Shown here: one piece after another, positions 33,201-43,664 of the stretch
How positions within the stretch are numbered: position 1 is the first letter of the stretch
Layout: every line of letters begins with the position of its first letter
NCBI RefSeq assembly: GCF_021462225.1
Contig: NC_061805.1
Location: 48,153,360 to 48,217,359, forward strand
Length of the DNA: 64,000 nt
Direction: 5' to 3'
DNA from: Girardinichthys multiradiatus
Taxonomy: Eukaryota; Chordata; Actinopteri; Cyprinodontiformes; Goodeidae
Program-made: the position numbers and the translations under genes
Notes under the pieces: generated by a model
Database searches by the model: none
Seen by the model: only the letters and a program-made list of their open reading frames with translations
Told to the model about the DNA's origin: nothing

Positions 33201-36019
33201 TGGTGTTTGGCCTGATTGACCACGCGAGTAATGTCCCTCCACTGCCACGATATGAAGTCTCTGTAGAGGGTGGACACATTTATCCGAAAGTGTCCCAGAC
33301 TCCTCATCTTGTTGTCCACAGAAGCAAAGCTCCAGATGACCATATGGATGTGGCTATGTCTCCTGGGACCATGGCGGGCACAGTGTTTGGGTGTTGAGCA
33401 GCCCTGGGTGTTGTTCTGAAGGTCTCCGATGTAATAATGAAGAGTTGCTGACAGAACATCCTCGGACTTGGTGAGGGAGGTCAGGTTAAAAACCTGCAGC
33501 TGCTTGTTGTTTATTGTGCCTGTGTAAACAGTGAGCAATAATAGTTACACAATGTAAAACTGTTGCACAAACTATGTTATTAATAAATAACTTTAATTGT
33601 GTGATTATGTATAATTTCAAGCTTTTGCAGCAACAATAAAAAGAAAACATTTTGCTCTTTGAAAAGTGGCAGTTATAACTAGTCAGTATTAGAGGATCTC
33701 CAAAAACTAGTCTGTTGAGCAGAATCAGGCAGTGTTCAGCTTGATCGGCCCTGACATGTGAATGGTCAGTCATACATCTTAAAACCCGATCTTTTTCTGA
33801 TCATAGAGCACAACCTTTGTAAATGCTACAAGGTCACAATGAAAGCCCTCTTCAACAGGAAAGTTGTTACTGCAGTTGAAAAACTTAGTTACCTAATTTC
33901 AGTATCAGTGAAATATTTAAAAATAAAGTCAACACTTAACCAGTGTACTTGCTTTTCACAAGTTCTTTCTGTTTCCAACGTAAAACTGTTACTATCTGAG
34001 TTCCAATTTGTTTTGCTGGGCCAGAAGAAAAAGCACTTTCATTAAGAGCTAAAGGCAGGCTCATTTAGACCAACAACAAATTAAAATATCAATGCAAAGC
34101 CCAACCTAGTTCAGATTTGATTCTGGTTAAAGATAAAACTTTAAAACACCAGATTTTCAACCTTATCCACCTCTAAAACGATATAAACTAAATATGTTGT
34201 TTTCACCTATTATTCAAAGCAGTGCAAAGAAATAAATTCACATCTGTTTACCTCAACTGCATTTCTAAAGGTCATTTGTTGCTTTGCTTAGAAACATTGT
34301 CAGAGGTTTTAAAATTACTTGAATTTAAAAATCCAGCTGAAAACAAAGTGTATAATTCTCTATTTTAACCAAACTGGTTTTCTGCCTGTGGAAAATCCCA
34401 CCACTTCTCACTTATTTTTTAGAACCAGTGAAGAACCACCTGTAGCACTAAAACCACTATGGTGGAAAAAAAAAAACTAAAAATATTCTCCTCCTGCAGC
34501 TGGGAGTTGTTACTCGCCTTGTTTTTTTTTTTTTTTTTTGTCTCAGAAAGTGCCATGAGATTACATTTCTTCTAATTTGGCCATCTGTGCAAAACTCCAT
34601 CGAACTGAATTACTTCTGTTTTTTCAGAACTGTGAACACAGCCAAAACTGTACAGGATATGAGCCAGCTAATACAAAGGACGTACCGTCTGCAACAACAT
34701 GGATGCTGTTTTGTTTAGAAAATAGTGACCAAGTAAATAATAGTTAAGACACCATTTGTCAGAACCTTTCAAAAGGTAGACATTCACACTTGAATTATTT
34801 CTGCCGAGTAGCTTTTAGCTTGAGAATTCCTCCTTTATTCCAAACTGAGATGACTTTCACTGCTATTTACTGCACGTAACATATTGACAACTTTATCTAG
34901 ACAACATAACCACAAAAAAGCAACCCAAACAAAATGGTATTAGGCATAAACTCAAACGTAAACAAAACTCCACTGTGTTGCCAAAAAGACGGAAAGACCA
35001 TACAAAAACTCTCACCACGTCTAGTTGACTTTAACTGTAAAAGAGAAAACACGTTACAAATGTGTCACACAGAAACTGAGTGAATTTGCCCTTTTATATG
35101 CTGCAACATGCAGCTACCAGACAACAGGAGGCAGTAGGCTACAATCTTACAGCAGCTGATCGCCTTCAGCAGTGCCTGTGTCCAAGTGATAATAACCCAG
35201 AGTATGCGCACTGATTTAAAGTGAATGAGATTAACGTTATTCACGAAGGTAGAAGAGAAACAACAACAGAGACCGTCTGCAATGGAAACTCCTGTTCTGC
35301 TGCGACACCGACAGGCTTGGCGGTTTCCCGATCCTGGCCCGAGGGGAAAATCTATTTACAGTATCTGAGAGTAAAATGTCAAGATTAGAGGAACAAATGT
35401 GACGTTAAACTGTATGAAACAATCTGATTGCAATCTCTGTTTCCGGCAGGAAGAAGGTGTTAACAGGTTGATCATATTTAATGAAGTAGATCAACAGGTG
35501 GATTATTGCGTAAAGCTGCAAAAACAAGAAAGAGGACAAAGTTGGACAAATTTTTAAACAAGAACAGGACATTGTATACCATTAAAAAAGGAGAAAATTA
35601 CGCACAATCTGCGGGCACTTTGCAGTAACGTGCTAAACAGGTTGTCATCAGATCAGCTTTTAAACTTGTGAAGGTAACAAGAAGAAACGAGGGGATCGTT
35701 TTTGTGCTTCATGTGAAAATGCGTAAAATCCTGGATACATACCCCAGTGCGCTTTGAAGCTGCGGACTGTGTTGCCGTCCCTGAAGGGATACCCAGCCCG
35801 GTTGTACTTGGCGTAAAGCATCTGCATGTGCTCCGTCATTGTATCCTGCAAATGCACGTCCCGATCATTCTTGGCAGCGTACTTTTTATCCACCGAGTGC
35901 GTAAAATCCACCTTTAGTCTCTCGGGGAAGCTGTCCGTTTTCAACATCGCGCAGAATCCAACGCACAGATAACTCCATCCATAAAGCAAGACGAGCACGA
36001 ACCGGGAGTAGAAAGCCAT
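27096..36019 (-). CDS. bmp3: bone morphogenetic protein 3 precursor, complete
   Basis: Secreted TGF-beta superfamily ligand, known in mammals as an antagonist of osteogenic BMP signalling. Exons 36019-35743, 33519-32600 and 27287-27096 join to 1389 nt, 462 residues plus stop (human about 472). Residues 1-25 form a signal peptide ([14 protein letters not shown], hydrophobic). The prodomain follows ([30 protein letters not shown]). RHKR at 279-282 is a furin-type site. A second basic site ARKK ends at 352, just before QWNEPRNC, and would leave a 110-residue mature ligand. The cystine-knot cysteines are at 360, 389, 393, 426, 427, 459 and 461, all seven, including the dimer-forming one. [16 protein letters not shown] and [15 protein letters not shown] are BMP3-specific. 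The gene is convergent with prkg2 and in the same order as in mammals. Intron 2 (5.3 kb) is filled with mobile elements. Confidence 0.97.
27440..28100 (-). mobile_element. Tc1/mariner-like relic in bmp3 intron 2
   Basis: Plus-strand phrases typical of the antisense of a fish Tc1-like transposase gene: GTCTGAACTTTGACTGGGCC, TTTGGGATCATTGTTTTGCT, and CTGTACTGCCATATTCTTTG then AGAGAGAAGATG. No intact frame. Confidence 0.65.
28202..28883. mobile_element. non-autonomous Tc1-like element with nested R1 SINE
   Basis: TA flanks at 28200-28201 and 28884-28885. The ends are inverted (CACTACCGGTCAAAGGTTTT left; revcomp of right CACTAGTTTTAGAATGCC), sharing GTTTTAGAATGCC. There is no transposase. The R1 copy at 28487-28767 is inserted inside. 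Confidence 0.8.
28487..28767 (+). repeat. SINE-like R1 copy with target-site duplication
   Basis: Exact 8-bp flanks TAATTGCA (28479-28486 and 28768-28775). The body runs from GGAGTTTGCATGTTCTCCCC to a TGAC tail. It is truncated at its 5' end relative to the copy at 22244, as expected for LINE-driven insertion. Confidence 0.85.
28890..31330. other. bmp3 intron 2, no feature recognised
   Basis: AT-rich intron DNA. Small frames (for example 29134-29409) have no recognisable similarity. Confidence 0.45.
31340..31800 (-). mobile_element. heavily decayed Rex3/RTE LINE relic
   Basis: On the minus strand, short phrases follow the Rex3 order seen intact at 39220-40024: GGTGGATTGCTCCCTCCAGG, then GATGCCTCTGTTTGGATG, then GCTTGGGAGTGCCTTGGG. 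No frame remains. Confidence 0.5.
31829..31990 (+). repeat. SINE-like R1 head copy
   Basis: Has the tRNA-like B box GGTTCAAATCC (in gggttcaaatcctggct), then GTGCATGGTTGCTTGTCT and CCAGGGTGTACC, matching the order of R1. Confidence 0.65.
32189..32397 (-). repeat. tRNA-derived SINE
   Basis: Read from 32397 leftwards: A box TGGTGTAGGGGTTAGCG, B box GGTTCAAGTCC (32322-32312), then a short tail AATAAAGGCCTCTAGTGC and a TA-rich 3' end (TA repeat 32190-32208). It lies about 200 bp downstream of bmp3 exon 2 within intron 2. Confidence 0.8.
32600..33519 (-). CDS. bmp3: bmp3 exon 2, main prodomain and start of ligand
   Basis: 920 nt. The acceptor is ttgtttacacag; the exon starts with the two bases that complete Gly93, then [15 protein letters not shown]. 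It ends QFPMPK before donor gtgaga. It carries RHKR, the Arg/Lys-rich stretch 322-333 and the first three knot cysteines. Confidence 0.97.
33520..35742. other. bmp3: bmp3 intron 1
   Basis: Plain AT-rich intron with A and T runs (34457-34467, 34521-34540). No repeat family or gene recognised. Confidence 0.6.
35743..36019 (-). CDS. bmp3: bmp3 exon 1 coding part
   Basis: Starts at ATG 36019-36017 and encodes the signal peptide and early prodomain, including [13 protein letters not shown] and [11 protein letters not shown]. The donor is gtatgt and the last codon is split after one base. A longer open frame runs past this donor but has no BMP3 similarity. Confidence 0.94.
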
Positions 36020-39000
36020 AACTGAGATAAAATCAGAGTATAAGTAGGAACAATAACAGCTATTGACAACCTAACACGTCCAGAAGTGTGCCCTATTTCC
36101 AAAAACGCATACCATCAATCGGGGAGTCCAAAATTGTCTATCATCACAATGAAGTGCTTTTGATATATTGTATATTCAACAAAACAACAGTCAGTAGAAT
36201 AGAAAGGCTCCAGCGCACAGCATAAGGTGTGATAAAACAAACGCGGGAGAGAAAACACTCCTGGTCACAGCTCTGCAGCACCTAACCGTATCCCGTCTCA
36301 GCTTTCATTGAAGGTAAAGCATGTTGTGCTTAGTATTATAGGGCTTGAGGGACCAGCTGGGTATTCCTCTCTCTCTCTCTCTCTCTTTCTTTCTCACTCA
36401 CTCACTCACTCACACACACGCACACGCAGAGAGAGTGAGATCGTTTCCTGGCCAAAATACATTTAAACATACTTTTTAGCCTGGGGACAAATTATCTCGT
36501 TATCGAGAGCAGAAGGAAACTTGTGTTATTGGCTAATTTGAGGTGGGAATTAAAAACAAACATATTTCACCAAAGGACATTCCATCGATTTATTGGACCG
36601 ATTTCATCACCTGAACGGCTGCCACGGAGCAGCCGCTCCGTGCGTAATTTCTACTCCGCCAAGCTGTGCGTCCGGGCAGCGCCGCTGAAAGAAGCGGCTT
36701 ACTGTGGGCATTAAAGGCTTTCATCCCTGCTTTGTTTGGGTCAGTGCAGTTAAGCACACACATCCTGTACCATCGCGGCCTGATCCGGATGCTCTATCCT
36801 TCCCCGCCTCCCGCAAAACAGCCCATCAGGCGGGGTTCAAACAACCCACCCAGCCGCCACTGGCTCCTCTTTCAAGGGCAAACGGGAGGAAATGATTATG
36901 GCATTTCCCCTCCTTTGGACATTTGATGGTAATATTAGCATGCCATGTCCCTCATAGCTCCAAAGAGAGGGTGGAGGCTGGGGTTAACCCATTTAGCAAG
37001 GTGGAGTTGAACAGATCAATAGCTTGAATGAAATCAACATAACTTGGCCACTGTGGTTTTCTCCGAGTTCAGAACTAAGAGATAAAATAAACGTTATGCA
37101 AAGTATTTCAAATGAATACAAATGAGTTTTTAGGTCAGCTCTGACAAATTTTGGAATACGTTTCTAGATGTAAGCTGTTGCATTAAAGAACACCAGTTAC
37201 ATAGTTCTTAACATGAGAAAATTAAGAGGATTCTGCAGTAACATTGCGCCTTTTTGCTTATTTGATTTATTGCTTTTGATGCACTCCTGATCTGAATAGT
37301 GTAGGTTTATTGGGATCAGTGGAGGGAAATTCAGTGTCTTGCTACGTCAGGATGGGTGAAGGCATGATTTTATTTTATTTTTCATGTTTAAGGATAAACT
37401 GACCATTTGGGGATTAAATGCACTGTGTGCCCCCAAGTGGTAAAATAGTTATTATCCAAATGAATCAGAAAGTAGGTCATGCTGTCAGTTCCTCAAGCAT
37501 CTGGCATGGTGAGGTGAGTGACTCTTTATCAGTGCACACAGCATAGTATAGTGGGAGTTTAAACATTCATTTTGGTCATTGCTAAAAGGATTTAGTCCCC
37601 TTAGGGATAATGTTTATTTTGTGTGTTTTCTTCAACACACAAGCTGTTTAACTGTGATAAAACAGCTTACCAGTGGATCTAAGGTGCTTTTTCATACTTC
37701 GGATGTAATTAAGGTCACTTTGATGGGCTGTTGTGTTCCTGTTTGTGGGGATGACCTTTGCTGGAAACAGGTCTCTTGATCAAATTAATTATCTCTCATC
37801 CACCACCAGCTGGAGACATCATACATGGAGGTTTGCATCTTCTTAATAACCTTCTGTTAATTCAGTGAGACACCTGTGAACTAGATGTAGAAGCAGCTCC
37901 TGAAGCTCCTGTAAACGCAGGATGAACTGGAATAAAACTGTTTCTAAATACTTGCATAAATAGGCAATTTCAGTTTTTTATTGTATATTTACTCAGTTTA
38001 TTCTAAAACATTGTTTCCCTATTGTGAAAAAAAATAAATAGCTGAAATAACTGAAGTAAAAGAATTTGTGTTTTATATATCGCCAATAGTTCTCTATAAA
38101 AAACATGGAATCTCAAGCTTGTTGCCATCTCATTTGCAAAGCTCTAATGGTGTTGGGAGCTGTCAACAAATCTTTCGCTAGTTTCAGTGCAGAATTGTCA
38201 CACAGGTTTAAAATAAAATATAATTCAAACTTGTATCTATAGACCTATAGAACTGTAGTTAAGTAATCATGGAAACGTTCTCCGTGTCGTGGCTTCTGAG
38301 TATAACATGACTTTTTTTTTAGTAATTTCTGAATGAAAACCTCTTTCATACGATCAGATGTAAATGTTTTCTCTATCTATTCTCTATCTCTTTGATGACC
38401 TCTTATCATGATCCTCAGCTTGTTGTATTTCCTGTTACGTAGTCTCCTCCTCCCTGTTCGTTCTCCTGTGCTGCTGGTTCTGCTCCTGCTCTGCACCTGT
38501 TTCCAATCACCTCATGAAACCATGGCTAAAAAGGACCGGCAGGACTCATTAGCGCTGCCAGATTGCCCAACTTGGTTGCAGTGATCTATCTTGAACCTTG
38601 GTCTACAGCTCGATGTGTTCCTGCATTTGGATAAAAACAAAAATATCCTTCAACCAGGATGCATCTTGATGGTATGGTTCTTTTGGACAAAAATAAATAA
38701 ATCGCTAATTACAAAACTTTTCATTCTAACTAAAGATGTTAAACAGTAGTACATGAAGAAAAAGCATAAAATCCAGTTGAGAATAATTTCTTTGCTATTT
38801 AATGGGCAATTTATTTTGAAACCATGTTGTTCCCTCATGTTGGGTATATTATAGTGAAGTCAGGCCCAAACTATTGGCCCAAACTAATAAAACAAAGCTC
38901 CAGGTAAAACCCAAACTGTTTAAAAGACAATAAAATAATTTAAAGGGGATAAAAGCATTTAACCCAATTTTACCGTGAAATCATTGATGTTTACAGGTGA

Positions 39001-39133
39001 TTCATCTGAATTCATTGGGGACGGGGCTTCATTAAAACACACTCCCCTTACAGGTAACACATTTATATTATTTATGTAATAGAAATCTTTTCTATCCAGA
39101 GGCATTTAAAGCTTAATTTTAATGTTTTAGACC
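36020..39133. other. bmp3 5' UTR, promoter side and upstream DNA
   Basis: A CT run (36367-36387) followed by TTTC, ACTC and CA repeats to about 36420 lies about 350 bp upstream of the ATG. A TATAATA-like box on the minus strand near 36335-36342 could serve a start site; this is inference. Positions 36600-36880 are GC-richer with several CpGs. Nothing else recognised to 39133. Confidence 0.4.
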
Positions 39134-39219
39134 AAAGAAGATGCACTGCTAACATAAATATATAGAGATTAATCCATTCAGCATATATTTAATGACGTAA
39201 ACCCGCAAAACCACATTTG

Positions 39220-40024
39220 TACTCGTACTCGTACTCGTCGTCTTCCGTTTTATCCGGGACCGGGTCGCGGGGGCAGCAGACTCAGCAGAGATTCCCAGAA
39301 GTCCCTCTCCCGAGACACCTCCTCCAGCTCCTCCGGGTGGAGCCCAAGGCGTTCCCAGGCCAGCCGAGAGACATAGTCCCTCCAGCTTGTCCTGGGCCTC
39401 CTCCCGGTGGGACATGCCTGGAACACCTCCAGAGGAAGGCGTCCAGGAGGCATCCGGTATAGATGCCCGAGCCACCTCAACTGGCTCCTCTCGATGTGGA
39501 GGAGCAGCGGCTCTACTCCGAGCCCCTCCCGGATGGCCGAGCTCCTCACCCTATCTCTAAGGGAGTGCCCGGCCACCCTACGGAGGAAGCTCATTTCAGC
39601 CGCTTGTATCCGTGATCTCGTTCTTTCGGTCATGACCCAAAGGTCATGGCTATAGGTGAGGGTAGGAACGTAGACAGAACGGTAAATCGAGAGCTTCGCT
39701 TTTTGGCTCAATTCTCTCTTCACCACAACGGACCGGCACAGCGCCCCCATTATTGCGGCAGACGCACCGATCTGTCTGTCAATCACCTGCTCCATTCTTC
39801 CCTCACTCGTGAACAAGACCCCGAGATACTTAAACTCCTCCATTTGAGGCAGGAACTCCCCTCCAACCTGAAGAGGACAAGCCACCTTTTTCCGGTCGAG
39901 AACTATGGCCTCGGACTTGGAGGAGCTGATCTTCATCCCAGCCGCTTCACACTCGGCTAAGAACCGCCCCAGCGCATGCTGTAGGTCTTGGCTAGAGGGG
40001 GCCAGCAGGACCACGTCATTTACA
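39220..40024 (-). mobile_element. Rex3-like (RTE clade) LINE, 5'-truncated, with 86-bp flanking duplication
   Basis: The frame 40050-39250 (-), 266 codons, reads NDVVLLAPSSQDLQHALGRF, EFKYLGVLFTSEGRMEQ, LRWLGHLYRMPPGRLP and LAWERLGLHPEELEEVSRE, the Rex3 RT C-terminal half. The insert starts inside RT motif C, whose usual ADD reads VND here. The 3' end carries ACGAGT-type repeats (39215-39240). 39134-39219 and 40025-40110 are direct copies of one 86-bp target with two differences. The first codons of the open frame belong to the flank, not to Rex3. Confidence 0.88.
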
Positions 40025-40110
40025 AAAGAAGATGCACTGCTAACATACATATATAGAGATTAATCCACTCAGCATATATTTAATGACGTAAACCCGCAAA
40101 ACCACATTTG

Positions 40111-40996
40111 GAGAAACTAAAAGATAGATGAAAAGCACCTCCTCTGCAACCCTCATGTTACTTTTTATAATTATTTCTGCTCACCAGCGTTCATTTACCC
40201 ACATTTAATATGGTGTTCAGTGAATGGATGAAAGTCTTCTCTGGACTCACGTCGACTGAGTCACATTAACATGTTTGTCATAATTAAGTCATTTGTTTCT
40301 TGTGACATTCACACCAATAAGAATCAGTGTTTTGGTTAACAATATGAATAAGGGCTGCTAGGAAAAGAATTCAGCAGTTTGGAAAAAATGCTTTTTTATT
40401 TTCTTTTAGGCTAAGTTTACACTGCAGGCAAATGCAACCCAAATCTTTTTCATGGTAGCCTGAACAGCCCAATTCAGATATTTTCACCTCTAAAAAAATC
40501 AAAATGGTGCCAATTTCATGTTGTACTAAATGGATACATATCCGTTAGTTTTAAAAGCGTCCACAGTCTGAACGGTCATGTCACATTTCATCTAACTTTC
40601 ACATCATTTCAAGGCTCCGACTACACATCCACACAGACTTCTCTATAGCAGTAGCTCACTACTCCACTGAGGGCCATTTTGTGTAGTTATGTTTTCTTTT
40701 GTCTTGCCCTTCTTCATCTTGTTATGATTTTACCATAATATTGTCAGCTTCCATTGCTCAACAACTCCATAATAACAAAGAGATGCCGACATCCATTATT
40801 ATTTCCATAAATAGTGTGCTGCTATGTGACGTCTGTATTCTCCTTCTGCACATGTGGGTCACTTTGGGGTCTTGAACCATTCAGACAGACGTCTGATAGC
40901 GTTCGCATTTAGTTAGTTTGAATGACCATGCAAAAAAATTGGATTTTAGCAAAAAATCTGAATTGAGCATCAAGACCTGCAGTGTAAATGTGGCCT
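40111..40996. other. no gene recognised
   Basis: AT-rich flank. 40560-40990 could be an old repeat but I cannot name it. Confidence 0.4.
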
Positions 40997-41219
40997 CAGG
41001 GGTGTCAATCTCCAGTCCTCGAGGGGCAGTGTCCTGCAACTTTTACATGTGTCCCAAGTCCAACACCATTGAATCAAATTCTTGAATTACCTTCTCATGC
41101 ACACAGGCTCTACTGAGTCCTGCTAATGACCTAATTATGTGATACAGGTCCATTGGACTATGAATACATCTAAAAGTGGCAGGACACTGGTCCTCGAGGA
41201 CTTTAGTTGGACACCTGTG
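40997..41219. mobile_element. palindromic MITE M1, full-length copy
   Basis: Starts CAGGGGTGTCAATCTCCAGT and ends with the mirrored GAGGACTTTAGTTGGACACC then TGTG. The inner arms TGCAACTTTTACATGTGTCC and ATACATCTAAAAGTGGCAGG also mirror each other. Confidence 0.8.
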
Positions 41220-41978
41220 CCTTAGAGAGTTTGATGAAAAAACTCAGACATGCAAAACTGCTGCAGGAAAACCCACAAAAAAACCTAGAACAGAAAACAA
41301 GATACAACTTGCTGAATATGTGTCGTTACTGCTCATCTAGTTCTCTTGTTAGCTGAGGTTTCAAGGTTTTCCTAAATTAAGCTGGCTGCATCTCAGAAGA
41401 AAACTGGAATATTTTCTTTATCATAACATCAGAAGACTCTGGAACACCTTGTTGAACGTTTTTAAAATACTTTTAATTTTAATTTTATATGTTTTACAGA
41501 AAGTTAACTTTTGTGGCACAAATACAATAACCATTGAGAAGCAGTAGCCAGGTACTGTATATTGATTTGCAATTTCTCCAACACATCTGTATGAAATGAA
41601 TCACTTGTTACCAGAACTTGATGACATGGTAAAGATGTTATTCAGCCATTTGATTGAGATATTTTGGAGCAGGGATGCATCTAAAAGTTGCAGGGCAGTA
41701 ACTTTTGCTTTTCTTTCTGCATCTCCAACTACATTTGGAGACCCCTGTAATAGGACAAAATACATACCTCCACAACATTTAAACTATTATTAACAGCTGC
41801 TAAACAACTTGAATGTGAAATTAGGGATTTCTACTATTATCGCACATTTCCAAACTTTTCCTGATTTAAATGTCAAAATTCGCAACTATTTATTCGAGTA
41901 TATTGACATTTATTTGCCTGGTCCAAATACTTAGATTAAACTCAGATTGTATACAAAAGCTGTTCCACTTCCTGCACT

Positions 41979-42300
41979 TCCAAGTACCAGTCCTGGAGAG
42001 CTGCTATTCTGAAACTTTTAGATGTGTAAGTTTTTCAGTCAGTCAGTCATTTTCTACCGCTTATTCCATAGTGGGTTGCGGGGGAGCTGGTGCCTATCTC
42101 CAGCAGTCTATGGGCGAGAGGCAGGGTACACCCTGGACAGGTCGCCAGTCCATAACACTCAGTATGCCTGAATAATATGGCTGAATTTCCTTATCAGCAG
42201 TCATTCAGCTCTGCGTTTGAGGTTTCAGGTGTGCTGGAGAAGCAATGCATCTAAAAGTTGCTGGATAGTAGCTTTTGACGAATGGACTTGGGCATGACTG
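41979..42300. mobile_element. MITE M1 copy split by an R1 SINE
   Basis: The left half (CCAGTCCTGGAGAG, AACTTTTAGATGTGT) and right half (GGTGTGCTGGAGAAGC, GCATCTAAAAGTTGCTGG) are M1. Between them, R1 is inserted in minus orientation at 42036-42154. A half copy of M1 lies near 41655-41745 and another near 43588-43650. Confidence 0.7.
42036..42154 (-). repeat. SINE-like R1, truncated, nested in M1
   Basis: Plus strand begins with its tail (CAGTCAGTCAGTCATTTTCT) and continues TGGTGCCTATCTCCAGCAGT, the reverse complement of the R1 3' half. Confidence 0.8.
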
Positions 42301-42479
42301 TACTATAGGTACTCATAAAGTTGTATGAATGTGCACAAGTCTTGATTCTCAGTCAGTAAGTCAAAAACAAAGAAGTGACCAGTACTATAGGATAAAATGC
42401 TGTACTTGTCTCTATAACATGCTGTAGCAGTGACAACATTCAAGTCCTGCCACTATTTGTGATCTATGACTACAAAGAA

Positions 42480-43150
42480 ATGAGCCCCAATGGAAGGTGA
42501 GACACTTGGTTGGTTCTGTGTTTTGCCGACATGTATAGCGAAAGGAAAATCAACCAAACTGTATTTTATGTCTCATTTGCTGCTTTGTCACAATGATTTC
42601 TTGGTGACTTATCCAGGACTCCTAATGTGTTTTTTTCCCAAGCTAAGAATGGGTAATCAGTGGTTTACTCTCAGTTGGAATCCTGAACTAATAAGGCTTG
42701 GTTCTGTGTTTCATTGAGCAGAAGGAATGCACCTTTATTCCAATGACATCCAGGCTAGAGTCTGCAGATGTTTTAGGCTATGGCAGCAGGATAGCTGTGC
42801 CATTTTAAGTTCTACTAAATGTTAACCATTTAACACTCAACTAAGTTTGTTTTTCCTGTCTCACTAACTGTTTTACGGCAATGATCTTTTGGGGACTTGT
42901 CTAGGATTCTTTATGTGGTTCAGTTCCAAGCTGAGAATAAGCAGACTGTAAACTCATTAACAAATAGATTGTGAGTCTTGGTAGGAAGTAAACCTATGAG
43001 AAAAACTGTAAGCTGAGAGACTTGGTTCTGTGGTGTTGAGCAGTATGAATACACAAGTATTCTAGTGCAATAAAGTCTGCAAGTGTCTCATGTTATAGCA
43101 GAAGGATTAAATTAACTGCATGGACTTTGTTTTTTAAGATAAACATTAAA
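42480..43150. repeat. degenerate tandem duplication, unit about 290-320 bp
   Basis: TCTCATTTGCTGCTTTGTCA, GGTGACTTATCCAGGA and TTGGTTCTGTGTTTCATTGA recur in the same order 288-322 bp later as TCTCACTAACTGTTTTACGG, GGGACTTGTCTAGGA and TTGGTTCTGTGGTGTTGA. The two units differ by many substitutions and indels. A third, weaker unit may precede at about 42300-42480. No coding potential seen. Confidence 0.6.
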
Positions 43151-43664
43151 AAATCTCCAGGGTTGTGTTTTTCTTTTTCACTTTTTGTTCTGTTCCAATG
43201 AACAATGAGCCTTAAATGTTAAAGTCAAGACTGTGCCAAGCAAAAGATGGCTTCATCAGAAAGTCTATTTTATATACAGTCAAACCTTTCTTTTTGAAGC
43301 AATATATTTCAGAAACTTAGATCTTTAACTATTGGAAAATTAAGTTCCATACCTTGTTTCAAATAAAAGGAGCAATTTCCATACTTCAAGGCAAAGGTAT
43401 GCACTCAGGTGAAAGTGTTTGTGTTTGTAAATGAGAGATTGGGATTGCTTTGATGGAATAGATCTCTCCGGATTCCAAAGATCGGCTCCAGGGAAAACTG
43501 CTGAGGTAATTTCACGTGAGCGACAACAGATGCAGGTTCCCAGGAGTGGAGAGATGTTACAGAGCAGGAATAAGCTTAGTATTAGTTTAGGTCAGGAGTC
43601 TTCAAATCCAGTTCTCAATAGCAACATTCTTGCAACTTTTATATTCATCAAAGAGTCTTTTTCT

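Noticed and set aside
35660..35742. Extension of the bmp3 exon 1 frame beyond the donor
   Set aside because: The residues after AHWG do not resemble BMP3, while splicing at gtatgt to exon 2 restores [15 protein letters not shown] in frame.
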